Source: Treponema sp.
Lineage (GTDB): Bacteria > Spirochaetota > Spirochaetia > Treponematales > Breznakiellaceae
Direction of reading: 5' to 3'
Assembly: GCA_009777995.1 (NCBI GenBank)
Contig: WRKT01000003.1
Span: forward strand, 92,195-156,194
Length of the DNA: 64,000 nucleotides
This document shows positions 35,315 to 44,747 of this stretch, in pieces (the stretch's first letter is position 1; every line of letters begins with the position of its first letter). A model generated the notes under the pieces. The model did no database searches. It saw nothing but the letters and a program-made list of their open reading frames with translations, and was not told where the DNA came from. The translations under genes were made by a program, and so were the position numbers.

Positions 35315-36550
35315 ATGAGCGAAAGAGTGAGAAAACTTGGAATTAACTGTGGACAGGCGATTTTGCTGAAAGACAGGGAAGGAATGCTTGAAAATTACGA
35401 TAAGGTAAGCATCAACTGCGGTCAAGTGATCCTAACCCCGGCCATCAATGCAAAACTTAGCGCGATGGGCGCAAAGATCAACTCAGGGAATATGCAGATT
35501 AAGGACATAAAGGGAGAGGTTCTTCAACTTGAGTTGGGGGCTGTGATTGACGGCGGGACTGCTCTAAAAGACATTTTTGTAATTGCCAAGGACGATATCA
35601 TTATAACAAAGGAAGGGGTAAAGGCCCTTGAAGAAGCTGAAGGGCTTATTGCGCTTGGGAAGATTTTCTACCCCGAATCCACAAGCCTTGCAGGAATGGC
35701 GAAGGTCTCAGGCAAAAAAATTGCCTACCCCGATGGTACTCACATAATCCTTGGTAACCATAAGCTCGAAAGCATAATTTACAGCATAGGGAAGGATAAA
35801 AAGCATATCTGGATTTCGGGCCGCCTTACTGTCCTTGACAGGAAGCATCTGGAAGAAGCCCTTTCATTGGGTATCAAGATTACCTGTGCAAAGCTGTTCA
35901 GCTATGAGGGGTTTTTAAAGGAGTTTGGGAGTATAATCAATTGCTCCGAGCAGAACCTGGTTCCGGATGGGTATGAGATAACAGGGAAGATTTCAAGTGA
36001 TGAGCTCCTCCTTTACGGAAAGAAGTTATATGTTGACGGGAAGTTCCACATGGATGAAAAAGACCTGTCCGCCCTTGAAGATCTTGAAGGCATTATCGTA
36101 AAGGGCAAGGCATATCTTCCTTCGAGCGCTGTTAAGACATTCCGTAGCAAGGGAAAGGCTGATGAGTATATTATTTTTGATGGCCGCCTCGTGGAAGTTA
36201 ACGGCGTTGAGCAATACTCCCATGATGCCCTAGATGCTCTCGTAAAAAAGGGTGAGAAAATTTCCCTTTCGGTTAACGGCTGTCTTCTTTTTGATAAGGA
36301 TGTGACTGCCGAAGACATGGAGTGTATTGCCTCCCTTTCCTATAACGGCGCCGTTTTGATTCCGGGTGCAGCGAAAGCAATGTTAACTGCCAAGGTTAAG
36401 AAGGCAAACGGCTTTATGGGAGACCCTGAAGCTTTTAAGGAAATGACAGGTCAGAGTATGAAGGACTTTATTGATGGAAACTTAGGGGGTTTATTCGATA
36501 AGGATCCGGATAATACGAATATTAACATTGGGTTCTTTATTTTAGCCTAA
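35315..36550 (+). CDS. repetitive beta-rich cytoplasmic protein of an ECF operon
   Basis: A 411-residue protein without signal peptide. Similar segments recur, such as LGINCGQAIL, VSINCGQVIL and SIINCSEQNLV, and short hydrophobic strands alternate with glycine turns, suggesting a beta-solenoid or bactofilin-like scaffold. ATG at 35315 follows GGAGGAAGGA. It is the third gene of the ECF unit and the likely main output of that sigma factor. The end overlaps the convergent acyltransferase gene by 9 bp. Confidence 0.6.
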   Translation: MSERVRKLGINCGQAILLKDREGMLENYDKVSINCGQVILTPAINAKLSAMGAKINSGNMQIKDIKGEVLQLELGAVIDGGTALKDIFVIAKDDIIITKEGVKALEEAEGLIALGKIFYPESTSLAGMAKVSGKKIAYPDGTHIILGNHKLESIIYSIGKDKKHIWISGRLTVLDRKHLEEALSLGIKITCAKLFSYEGFLKEFGSIINCSEQNLVPDGYEITGKISSDELLLYGKKLYVDGKFHMDEKDLSALEDLEGIIVKGKAYLPSSAVKTFRSKGKADEYIIFDGRLVEVNGVEQYSHDALDALVKKGEKISLSVNGCLLFDKDVTAEDMECIASLSYNGAVLIPGAAKAMLTAKVKKANGFMGDPEAFKEMTGQSMKDFIDGNLGGLFDKDPDNTNINIGFFILA

Positions 36551-37429
36551 ATTTTTCGACCGAATTTTTTCTGCTTCGTCATGCATCTTTAGAAGTTCTG
36601 CCATTATTGCATCTGCAACGGCCTGCTTCTTATCGGCACCCGGGGAAGCAACCTCGGTTTCCGCCCTGATCCTGTCGCGAAATTCCCGGCAGGGGAGGGG
36701 CGGACCCGCGCTAAGAAGCACAACATCTTTTTCGACAACATCATCGAGCATATCGCCCTCGCGGACTTTCAGACAATTTCCGTTAACCGCAACCAAACAC
36801 ATATAATCGAAGGACTTAATATAGGAATCTACCTCTCTGACTCCCCGCCCCGACGAGGGGTCCCAGGGGCGGAAACGGGTCCCCGAAGGAAAAATAAGCA
36901 CGAGGCGGCCCTTGTCTTTATGATCGGTTAGGGCCTTCATTGCTGCACGGTTTATCGCGTTTGAGCGTGCGATCTCTGTTGCACGCACTTCACCCTCAAG
37001 CTCTTTTATCGAGCGGCTCGGGTAGATTACGATCCTTGTATATGCACTTGCAAAGGCAGAAACCACGGGATTTGCCTCGTTAAGCTTCATCCCTGCAATT
37101 GCAATTATCGAGTTTGCTATTTGCTCACCCCTTCCTCCTGCCTTGCGAGCAAGATAGGTGAAGAGGGATAGGTCAAAATTACTGTAATGTTCAAGTAAGA
37201 GCAGGCAGGAATGCCCTGAAAGAGCCCTTGTGTATAATTCTTCGAGGTTTTCTAGCCCCGATAGCCGGGAGCCGGGCAGAAGAACGCTCTCTATCATTTG
37301 GTCAAGGTAGGGAAGGATGTTCCTGTCTGCCTCCTGGTAGACATTCTCCCCTGTTACGATGTCCGGTGACTTAGACAGACGGATTACCTCTTTAATAATG
37401 TCCTTAAAAGCAGTATTTAGAGTTTCCAC
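36542..37429 (-). CDS. 1-acylglycerol-3-phosphate acyltransferase-like protein
   Basis: A 295-residue PlsC-family protein. The catalytic HX4D is LEHYSNFD, and the substrate motif is FPSGTRFRP. It probably transfers acyl chains to lysophosphatidate or a similar acceptor in phospholipid synthesis. No long membrane anchor is obvious at the N terminus. Confidence 0.85.
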   Translation of the reverse strand: METLNTAFKDIIKEVIRLSKSPDIVTGENVYQEADRNILPYLDQMIESVLLPGSRLSGLENLEELYTRALSGHSCLLLLEHYSNFDLSLFTYLARKAGGRGEQIANSIIAIAGMKLNEANPVVSAFASAYTRIVIYPSRSIKELEGEVRATEIARSNAINRAAMKALTDHKDKGRLVLIFPSGTRFRPWDPSSGRGVREVDSYIKSFDYMCLVAVNGNCLKVREGDMLDDVVEKDVVLLSAGPPLPCREFRDRIRAETEVASPGADKKQAVADAIMAELLKMHDEAEKIRSKNLG

Positions 37430-37517
37430 CGGTTAAGTATAAATCGAATTCCCCTTTAGGACAATGGTAAAACTGCCCCCATTACGAGGACTTTTGCTAA
37501 AGCAAATCTCGTTTAGC

Positions 37518-37544
37518 TAAAGCAATACGCTCAAATTCCGATAT
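37518..37544 (+). promoter_or_regulatory. sigma-28 (FliA-type) promoter of flaB
   Basis: TAAA (37518-37521), 15 bp, TCCGATAT (37537-37544), compared with the TAAA-N15-GCCGATAA consensus. A flagellin gene downstream and an FlgM anti-sigma-28 gene in the same window support it. Confidence 0.75.
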
Positions 37545-37677
37545 AGGTAATGAGGGATCAGAATTTGCGTGCCCGTTGGGCCTCCGCAATTCGATTCCCC
37601 CTCACCCAACCGGGATCGGGCGGGTCGAGGGTTCAAGGGCACATTTTTGAAAAGTGAAACGGTTTAACGTTTCACTC

Positions 37678-37691
37678 CGGCATGGATGCCG
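37678..37691 (+). promoter_or_regulatory. candidate CsrA-binding hairpin in the flaB leader
   Basis: CGGCA-TGGA-TGCCG places a GGA in a four-base loop, the classical CsrA recognition form. A second GGA is the Shine-Dalgarno AGGAG (37735-37739), 7 nt before the flaB start. This two-site arrangement resembles the Bacillus hag leader. CsrA itself is not encoded in the window. Confidence 0.45.
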
Positions 37692-37746
37692 CGGCACGCA
37701 ATCGTCAAAGGGGCGGAGCGGCCGAAAATGCCAAAGGAGTGTTTTT

Positions 37747-38607
37747 ATGATAATTAATCACAATTTGAGCGCAATGTTTGCGGAAAGGGCTTTAAAAGTT
37801 ACCAATGTTTACCTTGATAAGAACATGGAAAAACTTTCCAGTGGATTGCGTATCAACCGCGCAGGTGATGATGCTTCAGGGCTCGCTGTTTCTGAAAAGA
37901 TGAGAGCACAGATCAGAGGTTTGAATCAGGCGTCAACAAACGCCCAGAACGGTATTTCGTTCATTCAGACATCGGAAGGCTATCTCCAAGAATCTCAGGA
38001 CATCATCCAAAGACTGCGCCAGCTTGCGGTAATGTCTTCAAACGGTATTTATACTGCAGAAGACAGGATTTACATCCAGATCGAAGTTTCCGCTTTGGTC
38101 GCCGAAGTAGATCGTATTGCATCGCACGCACAATTCAACGGCATGAACATGCTTACAGGCAGGTTCGGCCGTATGACCGGTGAAAATGTCGTCACTGCTT
38201 CCATGTGGTTCCATATTGGTGCTAACATGGATCACCGGACACAAGTTTTTATTGGCACCATGACTGCTATGGGTTTAGGAATCCGGCATACTGGTGACAG
38301 ATCAATAATGACGTTAGCAGACCCTGACGATGCCAACCGTGCCATTGGAACCCTTGATGAGGCGATTAGGAGGATCAACAAACAAAGAGCTGACCTCGGC
38401 GCCTACCAAAACCGCCTGGAACACGCTGTCCGCGGCCTCGATGTGGGAGCGGAAAATTTGCAGGCTTCTGAATCAAGAATCCGCGATACCAACATGGCTA
38501 ATGAGACCGTTACTTACACCAAGAATCAGATCCTCATTCAAGCCGGAACCGCAATGTTGGCCCAGGCCAACCAGAAAGGTCAAACGGTTCTTCAGCTTCT
38601 GCGCTAA
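37747..38607 (+). CDS. flaB: periplasmic flagellar filament core protein FlaB (flagellin)
   Basis: A 286-residue flagellin. The conserved D0/D1 N-terminal region ([39 protein letters not shown]) and C-terminal region ([22 protein letters not shown]) flank a very short central part, as in spirochaete FlaB core proteins of endoflagella. No signal peptide, as expected for flagellar export. ATG at 37747 follows AGGAG. It has its own promoter and terminator, so it is monocistronic. Confidence 0.95.
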   Translation: MIINHNLSAMFAERALKVTNVYLDKNMEKLSSGLRINRAGDDASGLAVSEKMRAQIRGLNQASTNAQNGISFIQTSEGYLQESQDIIQRLRQLAVMSSNGIYTAEDRIYIQIEVSALVAEVDRIASHAQFNGMNMLTGRFGRMTGENVVTASMWFHIGANMDHRTQVFIGTMTAMGLGIRHTGDRSIMTLADPDDANRAIGTLDEAIRRINKQRADLGAYQNRLEHAVRGLDVGAENLQASESRIRDTNMANETVTYTKNQILIQAGTAMLAQANQKGQTVLQLLR

Positions 38608-38630
38608 GCGCAGAGCCGACTCGGGAAGGC

Positions 38631-38676
38631 GCTCGGCTATTCGGTCTTTTGACCGGGTGGCCGGGCCTTTTTTTTT
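38631..38676 (+). terminator. strong intrinsic terminator of flaB
   Basis: A 16-bp stem including several G-U pairs (38631-38646 with 38651-38666), loop TTTT, then CTTTTTTTTT. The wobble pairs exist only in the plus-strand RNA, so it works in one direction. Confidence 0.88.
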
Positions 38677-38701
38677 ATTCTTAATACGATAGAATGATTA
38701 A

Positions 38702-40090
38702 ATGATAAGGCGTCCCCTCGGCATTATTATCATCCTACTCTTTTCTTTTAATATCTTTGCACAAAATACAGTCACCTTCCCACGGATCGAAAGTGACCCA
38801 AGGGCCGACGATTTTTTCCGAAGGGGCTTGGACGGCTTTTCTTGGACTGACCTTGCAGAGATGAGCCTCTGGTCTTCAGATGCCGATCTCAGCACTGCTG
38901 CCAACGCCGCATTAATGCAGCAGATAAACAGAATGGCAGATGATATTAGGACTTACCCTGATCTCCCTTCCGAAAACAGGGAGAGGGCCGAGTTCATACT
39001 CGAATACATGCACAGAAATCTATTAAGGACGTATTCATTCCCTCAAACGAGGGTAGATACCATGCTGTCAACAGGCAGGTATAACTGTGTTTCTTCTGCA
39101 GTGCTGTATGTGATCTTGTGCAAATCAATCGGAATCCGGGCAAGCGGAGTTATTACAAGGGATCATGCCTTTGCGATGGTCCATATTAACGGAGAAGATA
39201 TTGACGTTGAAACAACGAATCGCTTCGGCTTTGATCCGGGGCGCAGAAGGGACTTCCACGATGATTTTGGCCGTCTTACGGGCTTCTCCTACGTGCCTCA
39301 GGGGAGTTACCGTGACCGCCAGACCATAAGCGAGATTGAACTTGTTTCACTGATCCTCCGTAATCGGATTGCCGAGCTTGAAGGGAGGGGTCGTTTTGCA
39401 GAGGCAGTGCCCCTTGCAGTAGATCGGACAGCCCTGCTCCGGGGCGGGGCGGGCACGGTGAGTCTCGCGGGCCTTGCAGGCTCGCCTTCAACCGAGTTCT
39501 TCGAAGACCCCTATAAAAACCTCATAGACAGGCTCCTAAACTATGGCGCTTCACTTGCGATGGCAAGAAACTTTACCGCCGCCCTTACCTGGGCTCAAAA
39601 TGCATCTGCAATCTATCCCGATGAAGAGCGCTGGAACGATTTCATAATGAACTGTATCGATGCAGACCTTGCAAACAGGACAAACGGGATTCGTACTGTC
39701 TCTGAAGGGGAGCTCTTAATTTCCGCAATAGAAGAGGCCCGCTCCCTTGGGAATTTGAGGGAAGAAAGGGCGAATGAGTTCCTCACTTCTTCTATACAGA
39801 GAATCGCCTCCCTTCTTTCAGGGACCCAATCGGGAACCAGGGACTGGCTTGCAGGCATCAATTATATCGAGGATGCAATTCTACGCTTCGGCTCAAACAG
39901 GGACCTTGAGCAGACCCTCTCGGCATATAGGACAAATAGGGCCACAGATTTCCACAATCGCTTCGCAGCGGCCTGGAATAGGAGGAATTATGATGAAGCG
40001 GAGCGTATTTTAAACGAGGGTCTTGCAGAATTCCCGGATGATCGCAGACTTTTGGCCAATATGGATACTGTGATTAGGCATAGAAGGTGA
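38702..40090 (+). CDS. secreted transglutaminase-like protein with helical repeats
   Basis: A 462-residue exported protein (signal peptide to about residue 20). A cysteine-peptidase/transglutaminase-like core lies at about 115-185: RYNCVSSAVLY (Cys), RDHAFAMV (His), then an acidic VETTNRFG. The C-terminal half is rich in TPR-like helices (for example ALTWAQNASAIYPDEERW, RNYDEAERILNEGLAEFPDD). Probably periplasmic, with a role in envelope protein or peptidoglycan processing by inference. Confidence 0.65.
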   Translation: MIRRPLGIIIILLFSFNIFAQNTVTFPRIESDPRADDFFRRGLDGFSWTDLAEMSLWSSDADLSTAANAALMQQINRMADDIRTYPDLPSENRERAEFILEYMHRNLLRTYSFPQTRVDTMLSTGRYNCVSSAVLYVILCKSIGIRASGVITRDHAFAMVHINGEDIDVETTNRFGFDPGRRRDFHDDFGRLTGFSYVPQGSYRDRQTISEIELVSLILRNRIAELEGRGRFAEAVPLAVDRTALLRGGAGTVSLAGLAGSPSTEFFEDPYKNLIDRLLNYGASLAMARNFTAALTWAQNASAIYPDEERWNDFIMNCIDADLANRTNGIRTVSEGELLISAIEEARSLGNLREERANEFLTSSIQRIASLLSGTQSGTRDWLAGINYIEDAILRFGSNRDLEQTLSAYRTNRATDFHNRFAAAWNRRNYDEAERILNEGLAEFPDDRRLLANMDTVIRHRR

Positions 40091-40180
40091 AAAAAAACAC
40101 CCATTTGGTCAAAAAAACCTCTTATCTTTTCATGAATTTATGCTATTCTTATGATATATTTATGTATATTGGAGATAATT

Positions 40181-40630
40181 ATGTCCCGGTCTAGATTCCT
40201 TATAATCCTTTGTTTTCTGTTGCTGTTTCCCTTATTTGCTTACTCTCAAACCGCACAGAGGATAGAAACCCTGCTAAGCTCGGATGCTCTAAATTATGAG
40301 CAGGTGGTACAGTTTGTTTTTGATGCTGCAGAGCTTTCTTATGGAGGCAATGCCTTTCAATATGCACTTGAGCAGAACTGGCTGCCAAGAAATGCCGCCC
40401 CCGGTGCTCCTGCGACCCTTAGCGGAGTATCTCTCGTTGTAATGCAGGCATTTGAAATTAACGGAGGCATTTTTTATTCGATATTTAGAAACCCGCACTA
40501 TGCATATAGAGAACTTGTATATAGGAACATTATTATCGGGAGGGCAGACCCGGCAATGTTTGTTTCCGGCTATGACTTTCTATATATTGTGAACAGGGTT
40601 CTTGCCTTCAGGGAGAATGAACTGCTATGA
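40181..40630 (+). CDS. small secreted protein, unknown function
   Basis: A 149-residue protein with a signal peptide (cleaved near AYSQ, residue 23). ATG at 40181 follows GGAG. The mature part is helical and ends at the ATGA overlap with the outer-membrane protein gene, so the two are translationally coupled. Confidence 0.65.
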   Translation: MSRSRFLIILCFLLLFPLFAYSQTAQRIETLLSSDALNYEQVVQFVFDAAELSYGGNAFQYALEQNWLPRNAAPGAPATLSGVSLVVMQAFEINGGIFYSIFRNPHYAYRELVYRNIIIGRADPAMFVSGYDFLYIVNRVLAFRENELL

Positions 40631-41844
40631 AAAGACTTTTGACGATATTTTTTATTTTGATAATTCTCCCCTCGGTGACCCTCGTTGCTGCAGATTTCGG
40701 CTTTATTATCGATCAAAGACTTGGTTACGGAGGCTATGGGGAGCTTTCGGAAGGTCATCCGGACTATAGAGTCGCATTTATCCCCCGTTTTTCTACCCTC
40801 TTTGGGAATACCGGTGAACTCTATGTTTCTGCAGGGATGAATATCGAATACTCAAACGAAGAGTGGGCCTTCTTGCCTGAGCTTCTTAGAACAGAATTCA
40901 GTTGGTTCTTTCCCGTAGGCGAATTAAGACTCGGCAGGATGCACTATTCTGACCCCCTGGGGATAATTGCCGAAGGATTATTTGACGGAGGGCGTTTTAC
41001 CCTTGAAACAGGCCTCGGCTCCTTCAGTCTTGGGCTCTGGTATACGGGGCTCTTGTATAAAAATAGGGCTAATATAGCCATGACAGGTGATGAAATGGAA
41101 TATATGGGCGATATTATCGACTTTGGTAATTTCGCAAATACCTATTTTGCACCAAGACGGCTCATAACAGGGTTCGATTTTGAACATCCGGCCCTTGGAG
41201 GTACCTTCCTCAGGGCAAGGCTCTCCCTTCTCGCACAGTTTGACCTGTCAAACGGTGAGAACGAAGCTCTCCACAGCCAATATCTTACAGGAAGGCTGTC
41301 GCTCCCTGTTAATGCCTTCCTCTTCGATCTCGGGGGAAGCCTCGGATTCACGGGCCTCCTTGACGGAGACCCCGAAGCATTTTACGCAGGGGAGTTTAGG
41401 GCCGCTTGGATACTGCCCTTTTCAATGGCAAGCCGCCTCTCCTTCCTCGGCAGGTATACGAGCAGTGAATCCGGGAATATCGGCGCATTCCTTCCGATTA
41501 CGACAAGGGGCCAGGGCATGATATACGGAGCCAAGCCTTCGGGGATTTCCATGCTCTCCCTCGATTATACTGCAAGGATTAACCGTACCATTTCAGCATA
41601 TCTTTCATCATCTTATTTTATTCGAAACGGTCTTGAAACCTTTAAAAGCTATCCCGTTGCCGAGGAATCGGAAGACGGATATCTTTTAGGCAATGAGTTT
41701 TTCGCTCGTGTTTTCTGGAGCCCTGTTTCGGATATATCGCTAAATCTTGGAGCAGGGATTTTTCTGCCCGGAATGGGTAATGTTACACCCGACCATTATA
41801 ATCGCTGGCGCATTGAAGTCGGCGCTACACTTTCAATATATTAA
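40627..41844 (+). CDS. outer-membrane beta-barrel-like protein
   Basis: A 405-residue exported protein. After the signal peptide, alternating aromatic and glycine-rich strands continue to the end, and the last residues (RIEVGATLSIY) look like a barrel-closing strand with a terminal aromatic. Probably an outer-membrane protein or porin-like barrel. It sits between a small secreted protein and a FecR-domain protein, forming an envelope operon (40181-42722). Confidence 0.65.
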   Translation: MKRLLTIFFILIILPSVTLVAADFGFIIDQRLGYGGYGELSEGHPDYRVAFIPRFSTLFGNTGELYVSAGMNIEYSNEEWAFLPELLRTEFSWFFPVGELRLGRMHYSDPLGIIAEGLFDGGRFTLETGLGSFSLGLWYTGLLYKNRANIAMTGDEMEYMGDIIDFGNFANTYFAPRRLITGFDFEHPALGGTFLRARLSLLAQFDLSNGENEALHSQYLTGRLSLPVNAFLFDLGGSLGFTGLLDGDPEAFYAGEFRAAWILPFSMASRLSFLGRYTSSESGNIGAFLPITTRGQGMIYGAKPSGISMLSLDYTARINRTISAYLSSSYFIRNGLETFKSYPVAEESEDGYLLGNEFFARVFWSPVSDISLNLGAGIFLPGMGNVTPDHYNRWRIEVGATLSIY

Positions 41845-41855
41845 GGGGAGAACCT

Positions 41856-42722
41856 ATGAATAAAAAAAGTTTATTAATTTTGGGATTTATTTTATTACTA
41901 TCGTCTATTGCCCATGCCCAGAGCGGGGTAATACGTGAACTGTCAGGTGAAGTCGAGCTTAAACATGCAAGTTCTGCGAATTTTGCACCTGCAAATGTGG
42001 GAGACGAGGTTAGGGAAGACACCGTTATTTCAACCGGCTTTAGGAGCAGTGCTCTTGTGGAAGTTGGAAACGTATTGTTTACGGTTCGCCCCTTAACCCG
42101 CCTCACTCTAACCGAAGTTACAGTATCTTCAGACAGCGAGACTGTTAATGCTAATCTGCAGACAGGAAGGGTGAGGGTGGAAGTAAACTCTCCCGCGGGG
42201 CTCAGGACATCCATGTCGGTGAGCAGCCCGAGTGCAACAGCTTCTGTCCGCGGAACGATAATTGAATTTGACGGGGAATTTATGACCACCCACCAGGGAA
42301 CGGGAATGTTGCAGGGGAATTCCGGCCTTCCTGTTCCTGTCGGCACTAACTTTGCCGCAGGTGTCACGAATTCCGGCAAGGTGAGGAATTCCTTCTATAC
42401 CGGCCCCGTCAGTTCAAGCAGCACAACTGAATCGGGTGTTTCCGGTGAAGATTCAGGAGCAGTCGGAGCAGTCGTTGTTGACGGCGGCGAAGAAGGCTCG
42501 TCTCTTCTACCCCCAAGTGTAACAGGAACGGATAATAATTCCGGTGTATCAGTTATTGATCCTCCGACAACAACTACACCTCCTCCTCCGGGAGGCAGCG
42601 GCGTACCTCCGGGCGGCGATCCTACTCCGCCTGATCGCCCCGGTGGGAATCGTCCGGGCGGCGGCGGCAATAACAACAATACAGGCAACTCAGACCTTGA
42701 AATTACTATCGGTTGGGGTTAA
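41856..42722 (+). CDS. FecR-domain secreted protein with Pro/Gly-rich tail
   Basis: A 288-residue protein with signal peptide. Residues about 25-150 match a FecR/DUF-type beta domain (GEVELKHASSANFAPANVGDEVREDTVIST), and the C-terminal third is low complexity (PPPPGGSG, GGNRPGGGGNNNN). Such proteins are common in spirochaetes and are not linked to iron here. Likely an envelope-associated protein working with the barrel protein 11 bp upstream. Confidence 0.75.
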   Translation: MNKKSLLILGFILLLSSIAHAQSGVIRELSGEVELKHASSANFAPANVGDEVREDTVISTGFRSSALVEVGNVLFTVRPLTRLTLTEVTVSSDSETVNANLQTGRVRVEVNSPAGLRTSMSVSSPSATASVRGTIIEFDGEFMTTHQGTGMLQGNSGLPVPVGTNFAAGVTNSGKVRNSFYTGPVSSSSTTESGVSGEDSGAVGAVVVDGGEEGSSLLPPSVTGTDNNSGVSVIDPPTTTTPPPPGGSGVPPGGDPTPPDRPGGNRPGGGGNNNNTGNSDLEITIGWG

Positions 42723-42737
42723 CTTTAACTATAAACT

Positions 42738-43973
42738 ATGAAAGTTTGGTTAAAACTGCTCATCGGCTCCATTCTTGGAATGCTTCTAGGCTTTCTCGTA
42801 CCCTCCGATCATCGTATATACGAAGTTATAGACATGACTTGGCTTGTGGAATTTGTTATACGAATCGGAAGGTATTGCCTTATTCCTGTTTTAGTTTTCT
42901 CGTTTACAATTTCAGTTTATGAGCTTAGGCAGGATAACCGCTTCTGGGGATTGCTTCTAAAAACTTTTCTTGTTTTAATTTTCAGCTCCGTCTTTGTAAT
43001 TGCAGCGGGAATCGCAACAACCCTCTTTTTTCCCCCCTCCCGCATCCCGATTCTAATCGAAGAACAGGCTGAGGCAATATCCTTGAGCACCTTAGATAAT
43101 GTCTTAAACATTTTCCCTTCGAATATGTTTGCTTCAATTACGGGAGACGGAATATTCCTGCTCCCTGTTTGTATCTTCGCCTTTTTCCTTGGCATGGGCC
43201 TCTCTTATGATAAGCATTATACAAAACCCATAGTAGCAATTATTGATTCACTTTCGCGTATCTTTTTTTATATAGTGACCTTCTTTTCAGAGATAATGGC
43301 ACTATTATTAATCGTTCTTTCTGCATATTGGGCGATACAGTTCCATCATGTTCTAAGAACAGATATGTTTAGAGATTTGATACTCCTTCTCGGCGTTTTC
43401 AGTATTGTCATGGGCTTTATCATTTTACCCTTATTCCTTTACTTTATTAGGCCGAAAACTAACCCCTGGGCCCTCCTTTACGGCTCGATCAGCCAGGCCC
43501 TTGCAGGCTTTTTCTCGGGCTGTATCAACTTCACTCTTCCAATGGTTTTGCTGCATGTAAAGGAAAACCTTGGTGTGCGCAGGCGCTCAAATACCATAAC
43601 TGTCAGCATCTTTGCCATCTTCGGCAGAGCAGGGAGTGCAATGGTTGCTGCAGTTGCATTTATCGTAATAATTAACTCCTATTCAAGCCTTGGTATTCCA
43701 ATGAGCGATATAATGATAATCGCCCTAAGGGCCCTAATAATTTCCTTTCTTCTTGCCGGCTTCCCCGGGAACGGTGCATATATTGCCCTTGCAGTACTAT
43801 GCCTTGACTTTAGCCGCGGGTTTGAAGCAGGTTACCTTATTCTGAAACCTCTGGCTTTTTATCTTATTGCTGTGGGAACCTTTCTTGATATAATGATCAA
43901 TACTGTCGCTACTTATGCGATAGGAAAAACCGGCGGTCTGCAGGAAGACAGAAAATTAAGGCAGTTTATATGA
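42738..43973 (+). CDS. dicarboxylate/amino acid:cation symporter (GltP/DAACS family)
   Basis: A 411-residue secondary transporter with eight or more hydrophobic segments. The family features include a serine-rich reentrant-loop area and a late GFPGNGAYIALAVLCLDFSR segment matching hairpin 2/TM8. It imports glutamate, aspartate or related C4-dicarboxylates with H+ or Na+. It overlaps lspA by 4 bp. Confidence 0.8.
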   Translation: MKVWLKLLIGSILGMLLGFLVPSDHRIYEVIDMTWLVEFVIRIGRYCLIPVLVFSFTISVYELRQDNRFWGLLLKTFLVLIFSSVFVIAAGIATTLFFPPSRIPILIEEQAEAISLSTLDNVLNIFPSNMFASITGDGIFLLPVCIFAFFLGMGLSYDKHYTKPIVAIIDSLSRIFFYIVTFFSEIMALLLIVLSAYWAIQFHHVLRTDMFRDLILLLGVFSIVMGFIILPLFLYFIRPKTNPWALLYGSISQALAGFFSGCINFTLPMVLLHVKENLGVRRRSNTITVSIFAIFGRAGSAMVAAVAFIVIINSYSSLGIPMSDIMIIALRALIISFLLAGFPGNGAYIALAVLCLDFSRGFEAGYLILKPLAFYLIAVGTFLDIMINTVATYAIGKTGGLQEDRKLRQFI

Positions 43974-44500
43974 TGTTATTCACAGAGAATTGTAAGAAAT
44001 TCGGCCTCCCCTTTGCCTTGACAAGTTTTATTATCATAATGGATCAAATTACAAAGGCATATATAGTCTCCAATTGGCCAAGAATCGGGACTGTTATAAG
44101 GGATGTTTTTAATAATGACTTCCTTTTAATTTACCATGTAAGGAATAAGGCAATTGCATTCAGCATCGGCACAAATGTACCTGAGCAATATCGTTTCGCA
44201 CTATTTGTGATAATCCCCCTTGCAGTACTTGCACTTCTTGTTCTCTACTATTTTAAGAGCATTGAGTTTACGCAGCTCCAGAGATGGGCAATTGCAGGTA
44301 TTATTGGCGGAGGGGTAGGCAATATAATCGACCGTATTTTCAGGGAAGAGGGTGTTGTTGACTTTATCAGCGTGAAGATTTACGGGCTCTTTGGGATGGA
44401 GAGATGGCCGACATTTAATATTGCAGATTCTTCAGTTGTTGTCTGTTGTTTAATTCTGATGGTTTCAATGTTTGTTCCTGTTAGGGGAAAGAGTGCCTGA
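43970..44500 (+). CDS. lspA: lipoprotein signal peptidase (signal peptidase II)
   Basis: A 176-residue inner-membrane aspartic protease with four spans. The catalytic motifs are GGGVGNIIDRI and FNIADSSV, with one Asp in each. It removes signal peptides from prolipoproteins, of which several are encoded in this window. Confidence 0.93.
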   Translation: MMLFTENCKKFGLPFALTSFIIIMDQITKAYIVSNWPRIGTVIRDVFNNDFLLIYHVRNKAIAFSIGTNVPEQYRFALFVIIPLAVLALLVLYYFKSIEFTQLQRWAIAGIIGGGVGNIIDRIFREEGVVDFISVKIYGLFGMERWPTFNIADSSVVVCCLILMVSMFVPVRGKSA

Positions 44501-44747
44501 TAATGTAAAATCAAGAACACTTCTTTATATTCTCCTTGGAACCTTCTTGAATGTTGTCTTGATTCTATTCTGCTTTATTATTTTCCTCGTTATTTACAGT
44601 GTATTCCTTCATTCAAGGCTCCCCGAGAATGGTATTGCCTGGGTTCTTTCGATACTCTTCATTGCCGCTCTGGGAATTTCCCTAGTTCTTTACAGGCTTA
44701 TTATGAAGAGGCTTATTAAGAAATTTCCCAAATTAAATATTGTCTAA
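44493..44747 (+). CDS. small two- to three-span membrane protein
   Basis: An 84-residue protein. GTG at 44493 follows AGGGGA and overlaps lspA by 8 bp. Hydrophobic spans at about 8-35 and 45-70, with a basic C terminus (KRLIKKFPK). Unknown function; coupled to lspA. Confidence 0.6.
   Translation: MPDNVKSRTLLYILLGTFLNVVLILFCFIIFLVIYSVFLHSRLPENGIAWVLSILFIAALGISLVLYRLIMKRLIKKFPKLNIV

Larger units (their letters stand above)
37430..37746. other. 317-bp intergenic region: flaB promoter and long structured leader
   Basis: There is no gene here. It holds the sigma-28-like promoter (37518-37544) and about 200 nt of leader with GCCC-GTT-GGGC, AGTGAAACG/CGTTTCACT (37653-37676) and CGGCA-TGGA-TGCCG (37678-37691) hairpins. 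The flagellin frame is open back to 37654 but this part is not flagellin-like. No tRNA could be folded. Confidence 0.7.

Noticed and set aside
37560..37650. T-loop-like GGTTCAA and GGGC pieces suggesting a tRNA
   Set aside because: No acceptor stem, anticodon arm or CCA-compatible fold could be built.
37654..37746. In-frame N-terminal extension of the flagellin
   Set aside because: It covers the leader hairpins and is not flagellin-like; the Shine-Dalgarno AGGAG supports ATG at 37747.
42395..42688. Reverse-strand Pro/Gly-rich ORF
   Set aside because: Shadow of the low-complexity tail of the FecR-domain gene on the other strand.
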